A stretch of DNA of 64,000 nucleotides from Terriglobia bacterium (GCA_020073345.1 JAIQFI010000028.1:1-64000), one strand, 5' to 3'. Shown: positions 43,592 to 53,004, counted from the stretch's first letter. Notes: generated by a model not told the origin, from the letters alone. Made by a program: numbers and translations.

Positions 43592-45348
43592 GCCTCAACC
43601 GGCCTGCCCGATGCGACAGGAATCCGGACACTTACTTCCGTACCGGAGGCGCTGGATTCAATGGCCAGACGCGCGTCGCCGCCATAGCACAGCTCTAATC
43701 GCCGCTCGACGTTTTCCAGACCGACTCCACTGCGGTTGGATTTCGAGAATCCCGGACCGCTGTCGCGCACGGAAATCAGCAGAGCCCCTTCCGGCCCGAT
43801 GCTGGCATTGATCTGGATCAACCCGCCGCCCGCCTGAGGCGCGATCCCGTGCTTCACCGCGTTCTCAACCAGAGGCTGGATCGAAAGGATCGGAATGGGA
43901 ACCACCTGCGCCTCGGGAGTCACGTTGATGTCGAGCTTCAGCTTGTCGCCCAGGCGCAGGCGTTCCACATCCAGATACGCCTTAACGATGTGCATTTCCT
44001 CTTCCAGAGGCACCAGCGTTTTCTTAGTCTCGAGAAAGTAGCGGAAAATGTCGGCGAGGTTCAGCACGGTCTCGCGGGCGCCGCGCGCTTCGCGAGGAAT
44101 GATCCCGTACAACGTGTTCAGCGCGTTGAACAAGAAATGCGGATGAATTTGGGACTGGAGTGCGCGTAGTTCCGCCTGCGCCACCAGGCGCCGCGTTTCC
44201 AGGTCCCGATATTGGTCCAGTTGCTCGCCGATCGCAGCGGCCACGCGGCCCAATGCCTGGAAGTCTTCGCTCAGGTAGCGTCGTCCGCCCGTACGCCGTC
44301 CCAGTAACACCGAGAGAGATCCACCCGAACCCGTTCGCAAAGGCACTACGGCCTCGGCGCCTTGGTCTGGTGCCTCCACGACCCCGGCTGCGACCCGGGC
44401 TGGCGCTCCCATGAATTCGCCCAACCGGGCCACGGCGCCGGCGATGTACTCTTCCTCGCTGCGGATGGGCGTCTTTAGCTCGCGAAGCAGAGCTTCCTCA
44501 TTCGGCCGGCGAAAGATCAGCCGCGTGAGCGCGCGCTGGACGCCGCCGCGAGCCAGCGCAAACAGGACCAGCAAGAGACACGCTCCCGCCAGTAGCAGCG
44601 CGATGTGAAACGGAGTATCGGCCGCAGGGAGGAGTTCCAGACGCCAAGCCTCCACCGCTCCGAACACGAAGACCGCGGCCAGAAAAACGTTCGCCAGAAA
44701 CCGGAAGAACGCATCCAGCAGAACGAAGCGGTAATCCTGCAGCAACACCAGCAACGCCAGTGGAATGGCCGCGTGATGGAAAGCCAATTCCTGCGACCAG
44801 ATCTGCTGCGCATGCCCGCTGCCCAGGTGTACGAAAGACATCGCCAGCAGGAATAGCGACATGGTGCCGGCCACGCGCGACGTAGTGGCCCGGTCGTGCT
44901 CCTCGCGGTACACAAACACGGCCGCGATCAGCGTGAGAATCCCGAATCCGATGGTGATGGAGCTCAGGGCCCAGCGGTGATAGCTGGCGTCTTCGCGAAA
45001 CAGCTCGGCGATGTGCAAGCCTGTCGCGAGCATGCTGAGTGCATATCCACAGCGGACCAGCGTATGGTAACGCCGCTCCAAACACAAGTCGAACAGTACC
45101 GCGGGCAGCAGACTCAGCACGGAGAACCCGATCGCGATGGTGATTCTGACGAACAGCTTGTCCGGGGTAACGCTGCCCAAAACAATCAAGGACGCCAGAT
45201 TCCAAACCAGCGCTAGCACCGCCGCCAGGATCGATTTGACGCCGCCGCGCCGCGCCGCGCGGTCCCGCAGCAGCAGCACCAAGAAGATGCCGAAGATCAG
45301 CACGCCGGCCGAGTGCCCGAGAGTGTTGACCAGCAGGGACTCGTTCAC
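43582..45348 (-). CDS. LytS-like membrane sensor histidine kinase
   Basis: The 588-residue protein has about eight N-terminal membrane segments (to about residue 280), a GAF-like region (about 290-385; VVPLRTGSGGSLSVLLG), and a kinase core of the LytS/His_kinase type: QSQIHPHFLFNALNTLYG with the phospho-His, VENAVKHGIAPQAGGG (N box) and SGVGLENVERRLELC (G box). It would sense a signal at the membrane and phosphorylate the LytTR regulator encoded just downstream. GTG 45348 is the start. No known ligand-binding motif is seen in the membrane part. Confidence 0.93.
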   Translation of the reverse strand: MNESLLVNTLGHSAGVLIFGIFLVLLLRDRAARRGGVKSILAAVLALVWNLASLIVLGSVTPDKLFVRITIAIGFSVLSLLPAVLFDLCLERRYHTLVRCGYALSMLATGLHIAELFREDASYHRWALSSITIGFGILTLIAAVFVYREEHDRATTSRVAGTMSLFLLAMSFVHLGSGHAQQIWSQELAFHHAAIPLALLVLLQDYRFVLLDAFFRFLANVFLAAVFVFGAVEAWRLELLPAADTPFHIALLLAGACLLLVLFALARGGVQRALTRLIFRRPNEEALLRELKTPIRSEEEYIAGAVARLGEFMGAPARVAAGVVEAPDQGAEAVVPLRTGSGGSLSVLLGRRTGGRRYLSEDFQALGRVAAAIGEQLDQYRDLETRRLVAQAELRALQSQIHPHFLFNALNTLYGIIPREARGARETVLNLADIFRYFLETKKTLVPLEEEMHIVKAYLDVERLRLGDKLKLDINVTPEAQVVPIPILSIQPLVENAVKHGIAPQAGGGLIQINASIGPEGALLISVRDSGPGFSKSNRSGVGLENVERRLELCYGGDARLAIESSASGTEVSVRIPVASGRPVEAWR

Positions 45349-45359
45349 GGTCCAATCTT

Positions 45360-45398
45360 ACCGAACCGCGACAGTTATGGAGCGGCATCTCGTATAAT
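45360..45398 (+). repeat. Dispersed repeat (ACCGAACCGCGACAG type) overlapping a promoter
   Basis: 45360-45386 matches the unit at 24440-24466 at 25 of 27 positions. It is followed by TATAAT at 45393-45398, just upstream of the TTG 45405 start. The repeat would therefore supply the -35 region of the membrane-protein gene, if that TATAAT is used. Confidence 0.6.
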
Positions 45399-45404
45399 CA
45401 GCGC

Positions 45405-47432
45405 TTGCCGTCTCGCTTCAAAACCGTTTTGTGGCTGATCTGGGCCGCGATCGCCGTGTGGTTGACCGCCGGAATCGTACGCTGGCACGTCGAATACTTC
45501 CGCAGCCCTGGCCCCCAGTTCTACCGCGCGGCCGTCATCGGCTTACCGTTGCTGGCGTTAGGGTCTCTGGCTTGGGCCCGCCTGCGAACCGGATTCCTGT
45601 GGCGCTACGAACTGGCGGCGATCGTTGCGATCCCCACAGCCGTCGCGCTGCTGCGCGAACCGCGCGCAACACTTGTAATCGCCGCGCTCTTCGCTGCGTG
45701 CTACTGCGCCGGACGAACCTTGTGCGAGCGCTGCGGCTGGAGCACGGACGCGCCTGCCGCCGACCTGGTCTTCTCCACCGCCTCTGGATTCGCGCTGCTG
45801 AACACCGCGCTGTTCGTGAGCGGCCTCGCTCGAATTTGGTACCCGTGGTTCTTCGCGCTGCTTCTGCTGGCGCCTCTCATCGTGTTCCGCCGCAATCTTG
45901 GGCGCCTGATCGATACCCTGCTGGCGATATTCCGTCGTTGGGGACAGCTCGACGATCTGCGCCGCCCAGTCGCCGGTATCCTGATCCCGTTCGCGGCGAT
46001 TCTGGCCCTATGTACCACCGTGCTGATGCTCGCTCCCACGCTGTCTTGGGACGCGATGAAGCAGCACCTTCCCTTGAGCCAGTACTATCTGCAGGTTCAT
46101 GCACTCCAGCCCAAACCGGACCTCGCGTATTCATTTTTTCCGCAAGCCACCGAATCTTTGTTCGCCCTCACCTGGGCGCTGGGCGGACAGTCCGCGGCGC
46201 AGTTTATCACACCGCTGTTCTTCGCGCTGTCACTGCTGGCGGCCTGGATCCTGGCGCGCGATTGCGGCGCGGATGCCGCAGAGGCGTTGACCGGCGTGGT
46301 GCTTGTGGCTTCTCTGCCTGTCCTGCACTGGGCCGAATCCGTGCCGAAGAACGATGCCGGAGTCACTTTCTTCTTGCTGTGTTCGCTGGTCGCTGCTCTG
46401 CGTTGGCGCATCGCATCCGAATTCAAGTGGGTGCAAGCCGGAGTACTCTTCCTGGCCTGCGCGTTTGCAAACAAGGACCTGGCTTTGCTGGGCGCGATTC
46501 CCTTAAGCGTCGTCTTTCTCTACGCGGCTTGGCGCCAGCCGCGGCGGCTGCGGGCCTTCGCATCCCTGGCGGCGATCTTCGCCCTGGTCGCACTGATTTG
46601 GACCGTGCGGCGCTACGTGCTCACCGGCAGTCCGATCTTTCCTTTTGTGCCCGGGCAGAACATAATCTCGGGTTGGCCGCCGGACCCCAGTTTCCGCGCG
46701 ACTGTCCTGCGCATCCTTCGGCTCCCCTGGGACTTGCACTTTCACGGGCACGACTTCTCTGAAACCGTACTGATCGCGCCACTCGGGCTCGCGTTCGTCT
46801 TCTTCTGGCCTGTATGGCTGTTCAACCGGCGGCCAAACCGCGCCGAATGCCTGTGTCTCTGGTTCGCGATCGCGGCATTCCTGATGTGGGGCTGGCGAAG
46901 CCCGTATGTGCGCTATGCAGTGGCGCCGCTCGCCGTGATCGCCGTGCTCACCGGAGTACGCCTGGCCCGGTTCTGGCGAACCTCCCCTCGCATCACGCGA
47001 GCCAGCCTGGCGGCCGCGTGTCTGTGGGTCCTGATTCCGGCCATTTGCGCGACCATGATCGTCGAAATCAATGCGCCCCAGCTACGTTACGTTGCAGGCA
47101 GGATCGGCCGCGACGATTACCTGAACCAGGCCCTGATCACGCACCGTTCTCTCGTCTGGCTGCGGGATCACGCTGCACCCGCCGAAACCATTCTGGGTTT
47201 GGAGAATTGCTCCGACGTCTACGCGCCGCCTTTTCCGCGCTACCAATCTTACTGCGCCTTCGGCCCCCGGACCGCGGCTGAAGTTGAGGCTCCATTGCGC
47301 GCGGCGTCTTTCGATTGGCTGGTAGCGCCGCCTGGCGATCAGGAAGCCGACATGGCGGCAGCGCGCGCGATCGGACGCGTGGCGCTGGAAATGTATCGCG
47401 ATCCGGATTTCGTGATCTACCGGCTGGAGTAG
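45405..47432 (+). CDS. Polytopic membrane protein, GT-C/PMT-type glycosyltransferase-like
   Basis: The roughly 675-residue protein has about 12 membrane segments from residue 10 to about 560 and a short soluble C-terminus. The loop after the third or fourth segment, with TLSWDAMKQHLPLSQYYLQ, resembles the acidic periplasmic loop of GT-C and dolichyl-phosphate mannosyltransferase (ArnT/PMT) proteins, and SFFPQATESLFALTW plus DAAEALTGVVLVASLPVL fit the same fold. It is therefore probably a lipid-linked sugar transferase in the inner membrane. The start is uncertain: TTG 45405 sits only seven bases after a TATAAT box, so a downstream GTG may be used. Confidence 0.7.
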   Translation: MPSRFKTVLWLIWAAIAVWLTAGIVRWHVEYFRSPGPQFYRAAVIGLPLLALGSLAWARLRTGFLWRYELAAIVAIPTAVALLREPRATLVIAALFAACYCAGRTLCERCGWSTDAPAADLVFSTASGFALLNTALFVSGLARIWYPWFFALLLLAPLIVFRRNLGRLIDTLLAIFRRWGQLDDLRRPVAGILIPFAAILALCTTVLMLAPTLSWDAMKQHLPLSQYYLQVHALQPKPDLAYSFFPQATESLFALTWALGGQSAAQFITPLFFALSLLAAWILARDCGADAAEALTGVVLVASLPVLHWAESVPKNDAGVTFFLLCSLVAALRWRIASEFKWVQAGVLFLACAFANKDLALLGAIPLSVVFLYAAWRQPRRLRAFASLAAIFALVALIWTVRRYVLTGSPIFPFVPGQNIISGWPPDPSFRATVLRILRLPWDLHFHGHDFSETVLIAPLGLAFVFFWPVWLFNRRPNRAECLCLWFAIAAFLMWGWRSPYVRYAVAPLAVIAVLTGVRLARFWRTSPRITRASLAAACLWVLIPAICATMIVEINAPQLRYVAGRIGRDDYLNQALITHRSLVWLRDHAAPAETILGLENCSDVYAPPFPRYQSYCAFGPRTAAEVEAPLRAASFDWLVAPPGDQEADMAAARAIGRVALEMYRDPDFVIYRLE

Positions 47433-47433
47433 T

Positions 47434-48330
47434 TCACTTCGGCTTGACCGCGTGCCCGCCGAACTGCTGCCGCATGGCGGCTAACATCCGCGCGCCGAAG
47501 GAATTCTCCTGCCGCGAGCGGAACCGCATCATCAGGGACAGCCCGATCACGGGAGCCGGAACGGCCGTATTGATGGACTCCTCCACTGTCCAGCGCCCTT
47601 CGCCGGAATCCTCCACCCAAGGCTGCAGATGGTCCAGGCCGGGGTCCTGCTTGAGTGCGCTTGCGGTCAGCTCGAGCAACCAGCTTCGCACCACGCTGCC
47701 CTGCATCCACAGGTTGGCGATAGCCGCCAGATCCAGCGGGAAGCGCGATGCTTGCATGATCTCGAAGCCCTCGGCGTAGCCCTGCATCATCGCGTATTCG
47801 ATGCCGTTGTGCACCATCTTGACGAAGTGGCCCGATCCGACCGGTCCGCAGTACAAATACCCGTCAGGAGGCGCCAGGGTTTTCAGAATGGGTTCCACGC
47901 GCCGGAAGTCGTCCTGTTGCCCGCCTACCATCAGGCAGTAGCCGACCTTCAAGCCCCAGATTCCCCCGCTGGTCCCGGCGTCCATGTAATGGATCCCTTT
48001 GGGCTCCAGGGCGGCCGCACGGGCAATATCGTCGGTAAAGCGAGTATTGCCTCCGTCGATGATCAAGTCCCCGGGAGACAATAGCTTAGCCAGGGCGTCT
48101 ACTGTGTCCTGAGTGGGCTTGCCCGCCGGGACCATGATCCAGATCGTTCGAGGTGCCGGGAGTTGCCCTACCAGCCCCGATAGGTCCGTGACCAGCGTGG
48201 CATGCATTTCCTGAACCCGCGCAGCGTCCGGGGGGTGAGCGTCGTAACCGATCACCTCGTGGCCACCTTGGGTCAGGCGCTGCGCCATATTCCCGCCCAT
48301 CTTGCCTAACCCAATCATTCCAATACGCAT
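47434..48330 (-). CDS. 6-Phosphogluconate dehydrogenase, short (NAD-type) form
   Basis: The 298-residue enzyme carries an N-terminal Rossmann motif (MIGLGKMGGNMAQRL), GNTRFTDD, YMDAGTSGGIWGLKVGYC with the conserved SGG loop, and HNGIEYAMMQGYAEGFEIM with the catalytic Lys-Asn region. The short form of about 300 residues, in contrast to the 470-residue Gnd, commonly uses NAD and belongs to the GndB/YqeC group. It oxidatively decarboxylates 6-phosphogluconate to ribulose 5-phosphate. ATG 48330 is used; the open extension upstream has no similarity. It is convergent, 1 base from the previous gene. Confidence 0.92.
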   Translation of the reverse strand: MRIGMIGLGKMGGNMAQRLTQGGHEVIGYDAHPPDAARVQEMHATLVTDLSGLVGQLPAPRTIWIMVPAGKPTQDTVDALAKLLSPGDLIIDGGNTRFTDDIARAAALEPKGIHYMDAGTSGGIWGLKVGYCLMVGGQQDDFRRVEPILKTLAPPDGYLYCGPVGSGHFVKMVHNGIEYAMMQGYAEGFEIMQASRFPLDLAAIANLWMQGSVVRSWLLELTASALKQDPGLDHLQPWVEDSGEGRWTVEESINTAVPAPVIGLSLMMRFRSRQENSFGARMLAAMRQQFGGHAVKPK

Positions 48331-48386
48331 GGGAACAGTGTATCGGAAGGGAGGTAGAGCGGTCCAAAAAATCTTTGCCTCCATAC

Positions 48387-48450
48387 TTGACACGTAGATA
48401 CGCAGATTATATACTCTAGTAGAGGTTAGATATTTAGAGGAGAAAACATC
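48387..48450 (+). promoter_or_regulatory. Strong sigma-70 promoter of the Hsp20 gene, with a palindrome
   Basis: TTGACA (48387-48392) and TATACT (48410-48415) are separated by exactly 17 bases. CTCTAGTAGAG (48414-48424) is a perfect 5-bp inverted repeat around one G, starting in the -10 box, where a repressor could bind. GAGGAG precedes ATG 48451. Confidence 0.75.
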
Positions 48451-48891
48451 ATGGCGATCATCAAATATGCACCTTTTGGCGGTTTCGAGACATTTCCTGG
48501 CTTGAAAGCCTTTGAGGACACCATGAATCGGCTGTTTGTGGAACCGAACGGTCGGCCATGGGTGCCTCCGGTCGATATCCGGGAAACTGAAAATGAGTTG
48601 GTAGTAAAGGCGGATGTTCCGGACGTGAAGTTCGAGGACATCGACGTTCGCCTGGAGAACGGTACGCTGACCCTAAAGGGAGAGCGGAAGTTCGAAGAGA
48701 AAAAGGAAGAGGGCGGCTGGCATCGCGTGGAGCGTTCCTACGGTCACTTCGAGCGTGTGTTCACGCTGCCGGATACCGTGAATCCGGAAGGGGTCAAGGC
48801 CGATTACAAGAACGGCACGCTCACAATCACCTTGCCCAAGAAGGAAATTGCGAAGCCGCGCCAGGTGAAGATCCAGGTAAGCAATAACTAA
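48451..48891 (+). CDS. Small heat-shock protein (Hsp20/alpha-crystallin)
   Basis: The 146-residue chaperone has the alpha-crystallin domain (VPPVDIRETENELVVKADVP, KFEDIDVRLENGTLTLKGE, RVFTLPDTVNPEGVKADY, GTLTITLPKKE). The N-terminal arm has the FETFPGLKAFEDTMNRLF segment common in bacterial Hsp20. It prevents aggregation of unfolded proteins. A near-consensus promoter precedes the gene, with a palindrome overlapping its -10 box. It is single-gene, upstream of HtpX and on the same strand, which fits a proteostasis neighbourhood. Confidence 0.96.
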   Translation: MAIIKYAPFGGFETFPGLKAFEDTMNRLFVEPNGRPWVPPVDIRETENELVVKADVPDVKFEDIDVRLENGTLTLKGERKFEEKKEEGGWHRVERSYGHFERVFTLPDTVNPEGVKADYKNGTLTITLPKKEIAKPRQVKIQVSNN

Positions 48892-49005
48892 ACCTGGTAG
48901 TTGTCGTTGTAGTTCCTCCTAGAGGCGGGGTTGTGGAGTACGTTTTCGAAAAGGCGTCGGGAACGGACTGCAATTCCGCCTCGTCTTCCTTGTAGGTGGG
49001 TCAGT

Positions 49006-49899
49006 ATGATGGGTAATATGAACGGCGTCAAGACTGCGATGTTGCTGGGCTTGGTCAGCGCCTTGTTGTTGTTCGGCGGTGTGATGATCGCCGGCAGGTC
49101 GGGGCTGGAGATCGCCCTGGTGATTGCCGTGGTCATGAACTTCGCCAGCTACTTCTTCTCCGACAAGATCGCGTTGGCGACGTACTCGGCCCAGCCGGTC
49201 ACCCCGCAGGACAATCCTGAGGTGTATGCGCGCGTGTTTCCCCTCGTCCAGGGCCTCACACAACGAATGGGCCTACCGATGCCCAAGCTATGGCTGATCC
49301 CCGATGCTTCGCCCAACGCCTTCGCCACTGGCCGGAACCCGTCGCACGCTTCGGTCGCATTCACCGCCGGGATTCTGCAGTTGATGAACGATCGCGAGCT
49401 CGAAGGTGTCGTCGCGCACGAATTGGGACACGTGCTGCATCGCGATATCCTGACCAGTTCAATCGCGGCCACGCTCGCCGCGGCCATTACGCACCTGGCG
49501 TATATGGCGATGTGGTTCGGCGGCGGACGCCGGGACGACGATGAAGGTAGTCCATGGGGCGGGCTGTTGATGATCATCCTGGCGCCTATCGCGGCGGGTT
49601 TGATTCAGATGGCGATTTCACGCTCCCGCGAATACGATGCCGATGCGGCCTCCGCCAAGTACACCGGGTCACCGGACGGCTTGATCAACGGGCTGCGGAA
49701 ACTGGAACTGGGCGTGGAGCGAGTCCCCATGAATGATGCCTCGCCCGCGACGGCTCATATGTTCATCCTGAATCCGTTTCGGAATGGCGGCATGACGCGC
49801 CTGTTCTCCACCCATCCATCGACGGAGGACCGCATCGCGCGCCTGGAAGCCCTGCGCGGAGACGCGTTCCACCTGTCGCCGGCGGCACGGGCGAATTGA
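49006..49899 (+). CDS. htpX: HtpX-type membrane metalloprotease (M48)
   Basis: The 297-residue protein has two N-terminal membrane segments (GVKTAMLLGLVSALLLFGG and LEIALVIAVVMNFASYFFS), the zinc motif VVAHELGHVLHRD (HExxH), two more membrane segments (ITHLAYMAMW, GGLLMIILAPIAAGLIQMAI) and EYDADAASAKYTG with the third zinc ligand. HtpX degrades misfolded inner-membrane proteins. Family length is usually about 285-295 residues, as here. ATG 49006 is the first of three nearby ATG codons after AGGTGGG. The next gene overlaps its stop (TTGA). Confidence 0.93.
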   Translation: MMGNMNGVKTAMLLGLVSALLLFGGVMIAGRSGLEIALVIAVVMNFASYFFSDKIALATYSAQPVTPQDNPEVYARVFPLVQGLTQRMGLPMPKLWLIPDASPNAFATGRNPSHASVAFTAGILQLMNDRELEGVVAHELGHVLHRDILTSSIAATLAAAITHLAYMAMWFGGGRRDDDEGSPWGGLLMIILAPIAAGLIQMAISRSREYDADAASAKYTGSPDGLINGLRKLELGVERVPMNDASPATAHMFILNPFRNGGMTRLFSTHPSTEDRIARLEALRGDAFHLSPAARAN

Positions 49900-51053
49900 A
49901 CCTCGTAAAAGTAAACCGCAAGGCTGCCGATCGCGCGGCCAGCGGCCATCCCTGGCTCTTCTCGAGCGACATTACCGATCGTGGCGAGGCTCAGCCGGGC
50001 GAAGCTGTCGGCGTTGCCGACCCGAAGGGGCGCGTGATCGGCGTGGCGCATTACAGCTCCACGTCGCAGATTGCCCTGCGGCTTCTCACGAACAATCGCG
50101 AGCCGATCGACCGGCCGTTCTTCATCCGCCGCCTGACCCAGGCACTCGCGCACCGCGAACGCGTGGTTACGAACTCCAACGCCTACCGGCTGGTCTTCTC
50201 CGAAGCCGATCTTCTTCCAGGCCTGATTGTCGACCGCTACGGTCCGTACCTGGTGATGCAGACCCTGAGCCAGGGCATGGATCGCGCTCGCGACGTCATC
50301 ACGCATTGCCTGAACGAGCTGCTGCGGCCCGCCGGCATTCTGGCGCGCAACGATGCCAGCGTGCGCAAGCTGGAAGGTCTGCCCTCGGAGACGCTCGTTC
50401 TTTCCGGCGAAATCCCCGAGCGTGTCACCGTGGAGATGAACGGCTTGAAGCTCGAAGCCGACTTGCTGCACGGCCAGAAAACCGGCATTTATCTCGACCA
50501 GCGCGAGAACTATATGGCCGCTGAGCGCCACGCCCACGGGCGCGTCCTCGATTGCTTTAGCTCCACCGGCGGTTTCGCTTTACACACGGCTCGCAAGGCG
50601 GAATCGGTCGAGGCCGTGGAATCCTCCGTTCCCGCGCTGGCCATCGCCGAGTCCAACGCGCGCGCGAATGGGCTGACGAACATCCAATTCCGCAAGGCGG
50701 ACGTGTTCGAATTCCTGGCCGGGCTCGACCGCCGCCATTCAATGATCATTCTGGACCCGCCGGCTTTCGCGCGTTCGCGCAAGATGCTGGACGATGCCGC
50801 ACGCGGGTATAAGGAGATCAACCTGCGCGCGCTGCGGATGCTCGACCCGGGCGGGATCCTGGTGACGTGTTCCTGTTCGCATCATATGAGCGAGGCGATG
50901 CTGTTCCAGATCGTCGCCGAAGCCGCGCTCGATGCCGGCAAAACCATCCGCGTTCTCGAGCGCCGGACGCAAGCCTCCGACCATCCCATCCTTCTGACAG
51001 TCCCCGAAACGCTGTATCTTAAGTGCCTGATCCTGGAAGTGCTGGCAGCTTGA
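49896..51053 (+). CDS. rlmI: Class I SAM-dependent rRNA methyltransferase (RlmI type)
   Basis: The 385-residue protein has an N-terminal PUA-like domain (VNRKAADRAASGHPWLFSSD), a central EEHEA-like portion, and a Rossmann methyltransferase core with VLDCFSSTGGFALHTARKA (SAM motif I), IILDPPAFARSRK (motif IV) and VTCSCSHHMSEAMLF. This matches RlmI (YccW), which methylates C5 of a cytosine in 23S rRNA. The TTG start overlaps the htpX stop by four bases. Confidence 0.9.
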   Translation: MNLVKVNRKAADRAASGHPWLFSSDITDRGEAQPGEAVGVADPKGRVIGVAHYSSTSQIALRLLTNNREPIDRPFFIRRLTQALAHRERVVTNSNAYRLVFSEADLLPGLIVDRYGPYLVMQTLSQGMDRARDVITHCLNELLRPAGILARNDASVRKLEGLPSETLVLSGEIPERVTVEMNGLKLEADLLHGQKTGIYLDQRENYMAAERHAHGRVLDCFSSTGGFALHTARKAESVEAVESSVPALAIAESNARANGLTNIQFRKADVFEFLAGLDRRHSMIILDPPAFARSRKMLDDAARGYKEINLRALRMLDPGGILVTCSCSHHMSEAMLFQIVAEAALDAGKTIRVLERRTQASDHPILLTVPETLYLKCLILEVLAA

Positions 51054-51131
51054 ACTCCAGCCTTCCTCGAGTCCAGGCGCAGGGCGTGAACTTCACGATT
51101 GATCGCAACTGAAATAGCGGCTCAGTTCAAC

Positions 51132-51944
51132 TCACCAGTAGGGCTGGTGGATATCTTGGTTCAGCAAGAAGCGCGGCTGCGTACCGAGATGTGCGGCGGG
51201 TGCCCCGGCATGCAGGAGTAACGAGTGCATCAGGATCACGTCACCGGCCGAGGCAGTATTCTCGATGACTTGGAGCGGTATCCCATCGACTTCTTCGACG
51301 TATTCGTGAAACCGCGCAATCCGCGATTCAGGATTGCCCACGACCCGCAGATCCCGGAGGTACGGGTGCCGTTCGAGAGATTTACGGAACTGTGCACCCC
51401 GAGACCCCGGCGGGCTGGGATTCTCAGAAAACCACCGATGCACAAGGCGATGTGATCCGCTTAGAACGTTCACGCCACCACAACGTGGTCCGACGTCGGT
51501 CAGCATCGCGTGCACTTTCACGCCACACGGAGGCAACAGTCGGCCAGTGTAATCACCATCAATGTGCCAACCTGTGCTCGGTATATCCCATTCACGCCCG
51601 ACAGGGAACTGCAGGAAGAAGGCGCCCCAATCATGCGGTTTCTGCCAGGGTTGGCCCTCCAGTACCTCATCGATCGCCTGGATCGTACGAGCGCTCCCAA
51701 TAGCGCGAAAAACCGGCGCGGCCTTCAAGTGTTGCAGATTTACCGGTCGCGGGGTCGTCCAGGTTGAAGGATCGTCGCGATGGATTCCCACTCTGGCCAG
51801 CGCAGCCCAAATGGCATCACACATTGCGGCCGCGTCTCCGGCACTGAAGGCAGCGGGAATCCGGACCCACCCATATGCCCTAAAGTGTTCCAACATGGAT
51901 AGATGCGAGTGAGACATCTCAGATCGGTGCCGTATATTTCCCAT
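51132..51944 (-). CDS. Phytanoyl-CoA dioxygenase (PhyH)-family oxygenase
   Basis: The 270-residue protein has the Fe(II)/2-oxoglutarate oxygenase features of PhyH proteins: TGWHIDGDYTG with the His-x-Asp iron ligands, GVNVLSGSHRLVHRWF, and SLLLHAGAPAAHLGTQPRFL with the distal His and the Arg for 2-oxoglutarate. These enzymes hydroxylate small molecules; substrates range from phytanoyl-CoA to antibiotics. The start is uncertain (ATG 51944 or 51917); neither has a clear ribosome site. The gene stands alone and diverges from the TIM-barrel operon. Confidence 0.85.
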   Translation of the reverse strand: MGNIRHRSEMSHSHLSMLEHFRAYGWVRIPAAFSAGDAAAMCDAIWAALARVGIHRDDPSTWTTPRPVNLQHLKAAPVFRAIGSARTIQAIDEVLEGQPWQKPHDWGAFFLQFPVGREWDIPSTGWHIDGDYTGRLLPPCGVKVHAMLTDVGPRCGGVNVLSGSHRLVHRWFSENPSPPGSRGAQFRKSLERHPYLRDLRVVGNPESRIARFHEYVEEVDGIPLQVIENTASAGDVILMHSLLLHAGAPAAHLGTQPRFLLNQDIHQPYW

Positions 51945-52158
51945 TAAATCACGCGGTCGTGGCTATACCATTGCCCCAATAAGCGGCATGGTGCTGGCGC
52001 ACCATGTTTCGGAGGGCTCGTCGCGGTCCTATGGTATTCGGGATCGTCCCGGAATGCCATTCGGCCGCCCCTTGGAATAGCCGTTCAGCTTCTCCTGGCC
52101 GGTCTCGAGCGCCGCCTCTTAACATAAGTCGCGTGATACTATTTCCGGGGAGGAGTGC
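51945..52158. other. Divergent intergenic region with a hairpin
   Basis: No convincing gene is seen in these 214 bases. CATGGTGC (51987-51994) and GCACCATG (51999-52006) form a perfect 8-bp stem with a TGGC loop. The 5' regions of two divergent genes must start here; AGGAG occurs just before ATG 52159. Confidence 0.55.
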
Positions 52159-53004
52159 ATGCGTCGCAGAGACTTTCTACCCATCCTGGCCGCGCCGCTC
52201 GCGCTCGCCCAGACCACGCCCTCGATCCAAAGAAAGAGCCGCATCAAGCAGGGCGTGACCCGCGGAGTCTTCGCGCGCGAAATGAGCCTGGAGGACTGCT
52301 GCCGCGAGGCCGCGCGCCTCGGCATCAAGGGATTCGACCTGATCGGCCCCGCGGACTGGCCGCTGCTCAAGAAGTACGGCCTAGTGCCCTCGATGTATCC
52401 ACCGGGGCCGGGCGGGTCCATCCCCGACGCGCTAAACAACCCGGCGAATCACGCCAAGATCGAAACATCCCTGCGCGCGGCCATCGACGAATCGGCGGTC
52501 GCCGGAGTGCCGAACGTGATAACGTTTTCCGGCAATCGCCGCGGCATGGACGATCGCGTCGGCGCGGACAACTGCGTGGCGTTTCTCAATAAGGTGAAAG
52601 CCCAGGCCGAAGACAAAGGCGTCACCATCTGCATGGAGTACCTGAACAGCAAGGTGAACCACAAGGACTACATGTTCGATCACATTGCCTGGGGCGTGGA
52701 TGTGATGAAGCGCGTCAATTCTCCGCGCGTCAAAGTCCTGTTCGATATCTATCACGCCCAGATCATGGACGGTGATATCGTGCGCAACATTCGCGATAAC
52801 TTCCAATGGATCGCGCACTTCCATACCGGCGGCAACCCCGGACGGCATGACATCGACGATACTCAGGAATTGAACTACCGTTTCATCATGCAAGCCATCG
52901 CGGATCTAGGGTTCACTGGGTTCGTTTCTCACGAGTACTCGCCCACCCAAGGGCACGATCCAATCGCTACTCTCAACAAGGCAATCGAGATATGCGACGT
53001 GTAG
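52159..53004 (+). CDS. Exported TIM-barrel protein (hydroxypyruvate isomerase-like)
   Basis: The 281-residue protein begins with MRRRDFLPILAAPLALAQTT, a Tat-like leader. The fold is that of xylose isomerase-like TIM barrels: SLEDCCREAARLGIKGFDLI, GVTICMEYLNSKVNHKDYMF, KVLFDIYHAQIMDGDIVRN and GFTGFVSHEYSPTQGHD, with Glu, Asp, His and Glu ligands at strand ends as in hydroxypyruvate isomerase. Exported homologues are common in Acidobacteriota and presumably rearrange sugars or keto acids. It is the first gene of the operon with cytochrome c and PQQ dehydrogenase. The cytochrome gene overlaps its end by 13 bases. Confidence 0.82.
   Translation: MRRRDFLPILAAPLALAQTTPSIQRKSRIKQGVTRGVFAREMSLEDCCREAARLGIKGFDLIGPADWPLLKKYGLVPSMYPPGPGGSIPDALNNPANHAKIETSLRAAIDESAVAGVPNVITFSGNRRGMDDRVGADNCVAFLNKVKAQAEDKGVTICMEYLNSKVNHKDYMFDHIAWGVDVMKRVNSPRVKVLFDIYHAQIMDGDIVRNIRDNFQWIAHFHTGGNPGRHDIDDTQELNYRFIMQAIADLGFTGFVSHEYSPTQGHDPIATLNKAIEICDV

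Noticed and set aside
44160-44414. A Pro/Arg-rich plus-strand frame inside the histidine kinase gene
   Set aside because: It is antisense to the conserved kinase region and has the composition of a shadow frame.
52004-52258. An 84-codon plus-strand frame in the divergent intergenic region
   Set aside because: It overlaps the start of the TIM-barrel gene in another frame, has no ribosome site and no recognisable motif.
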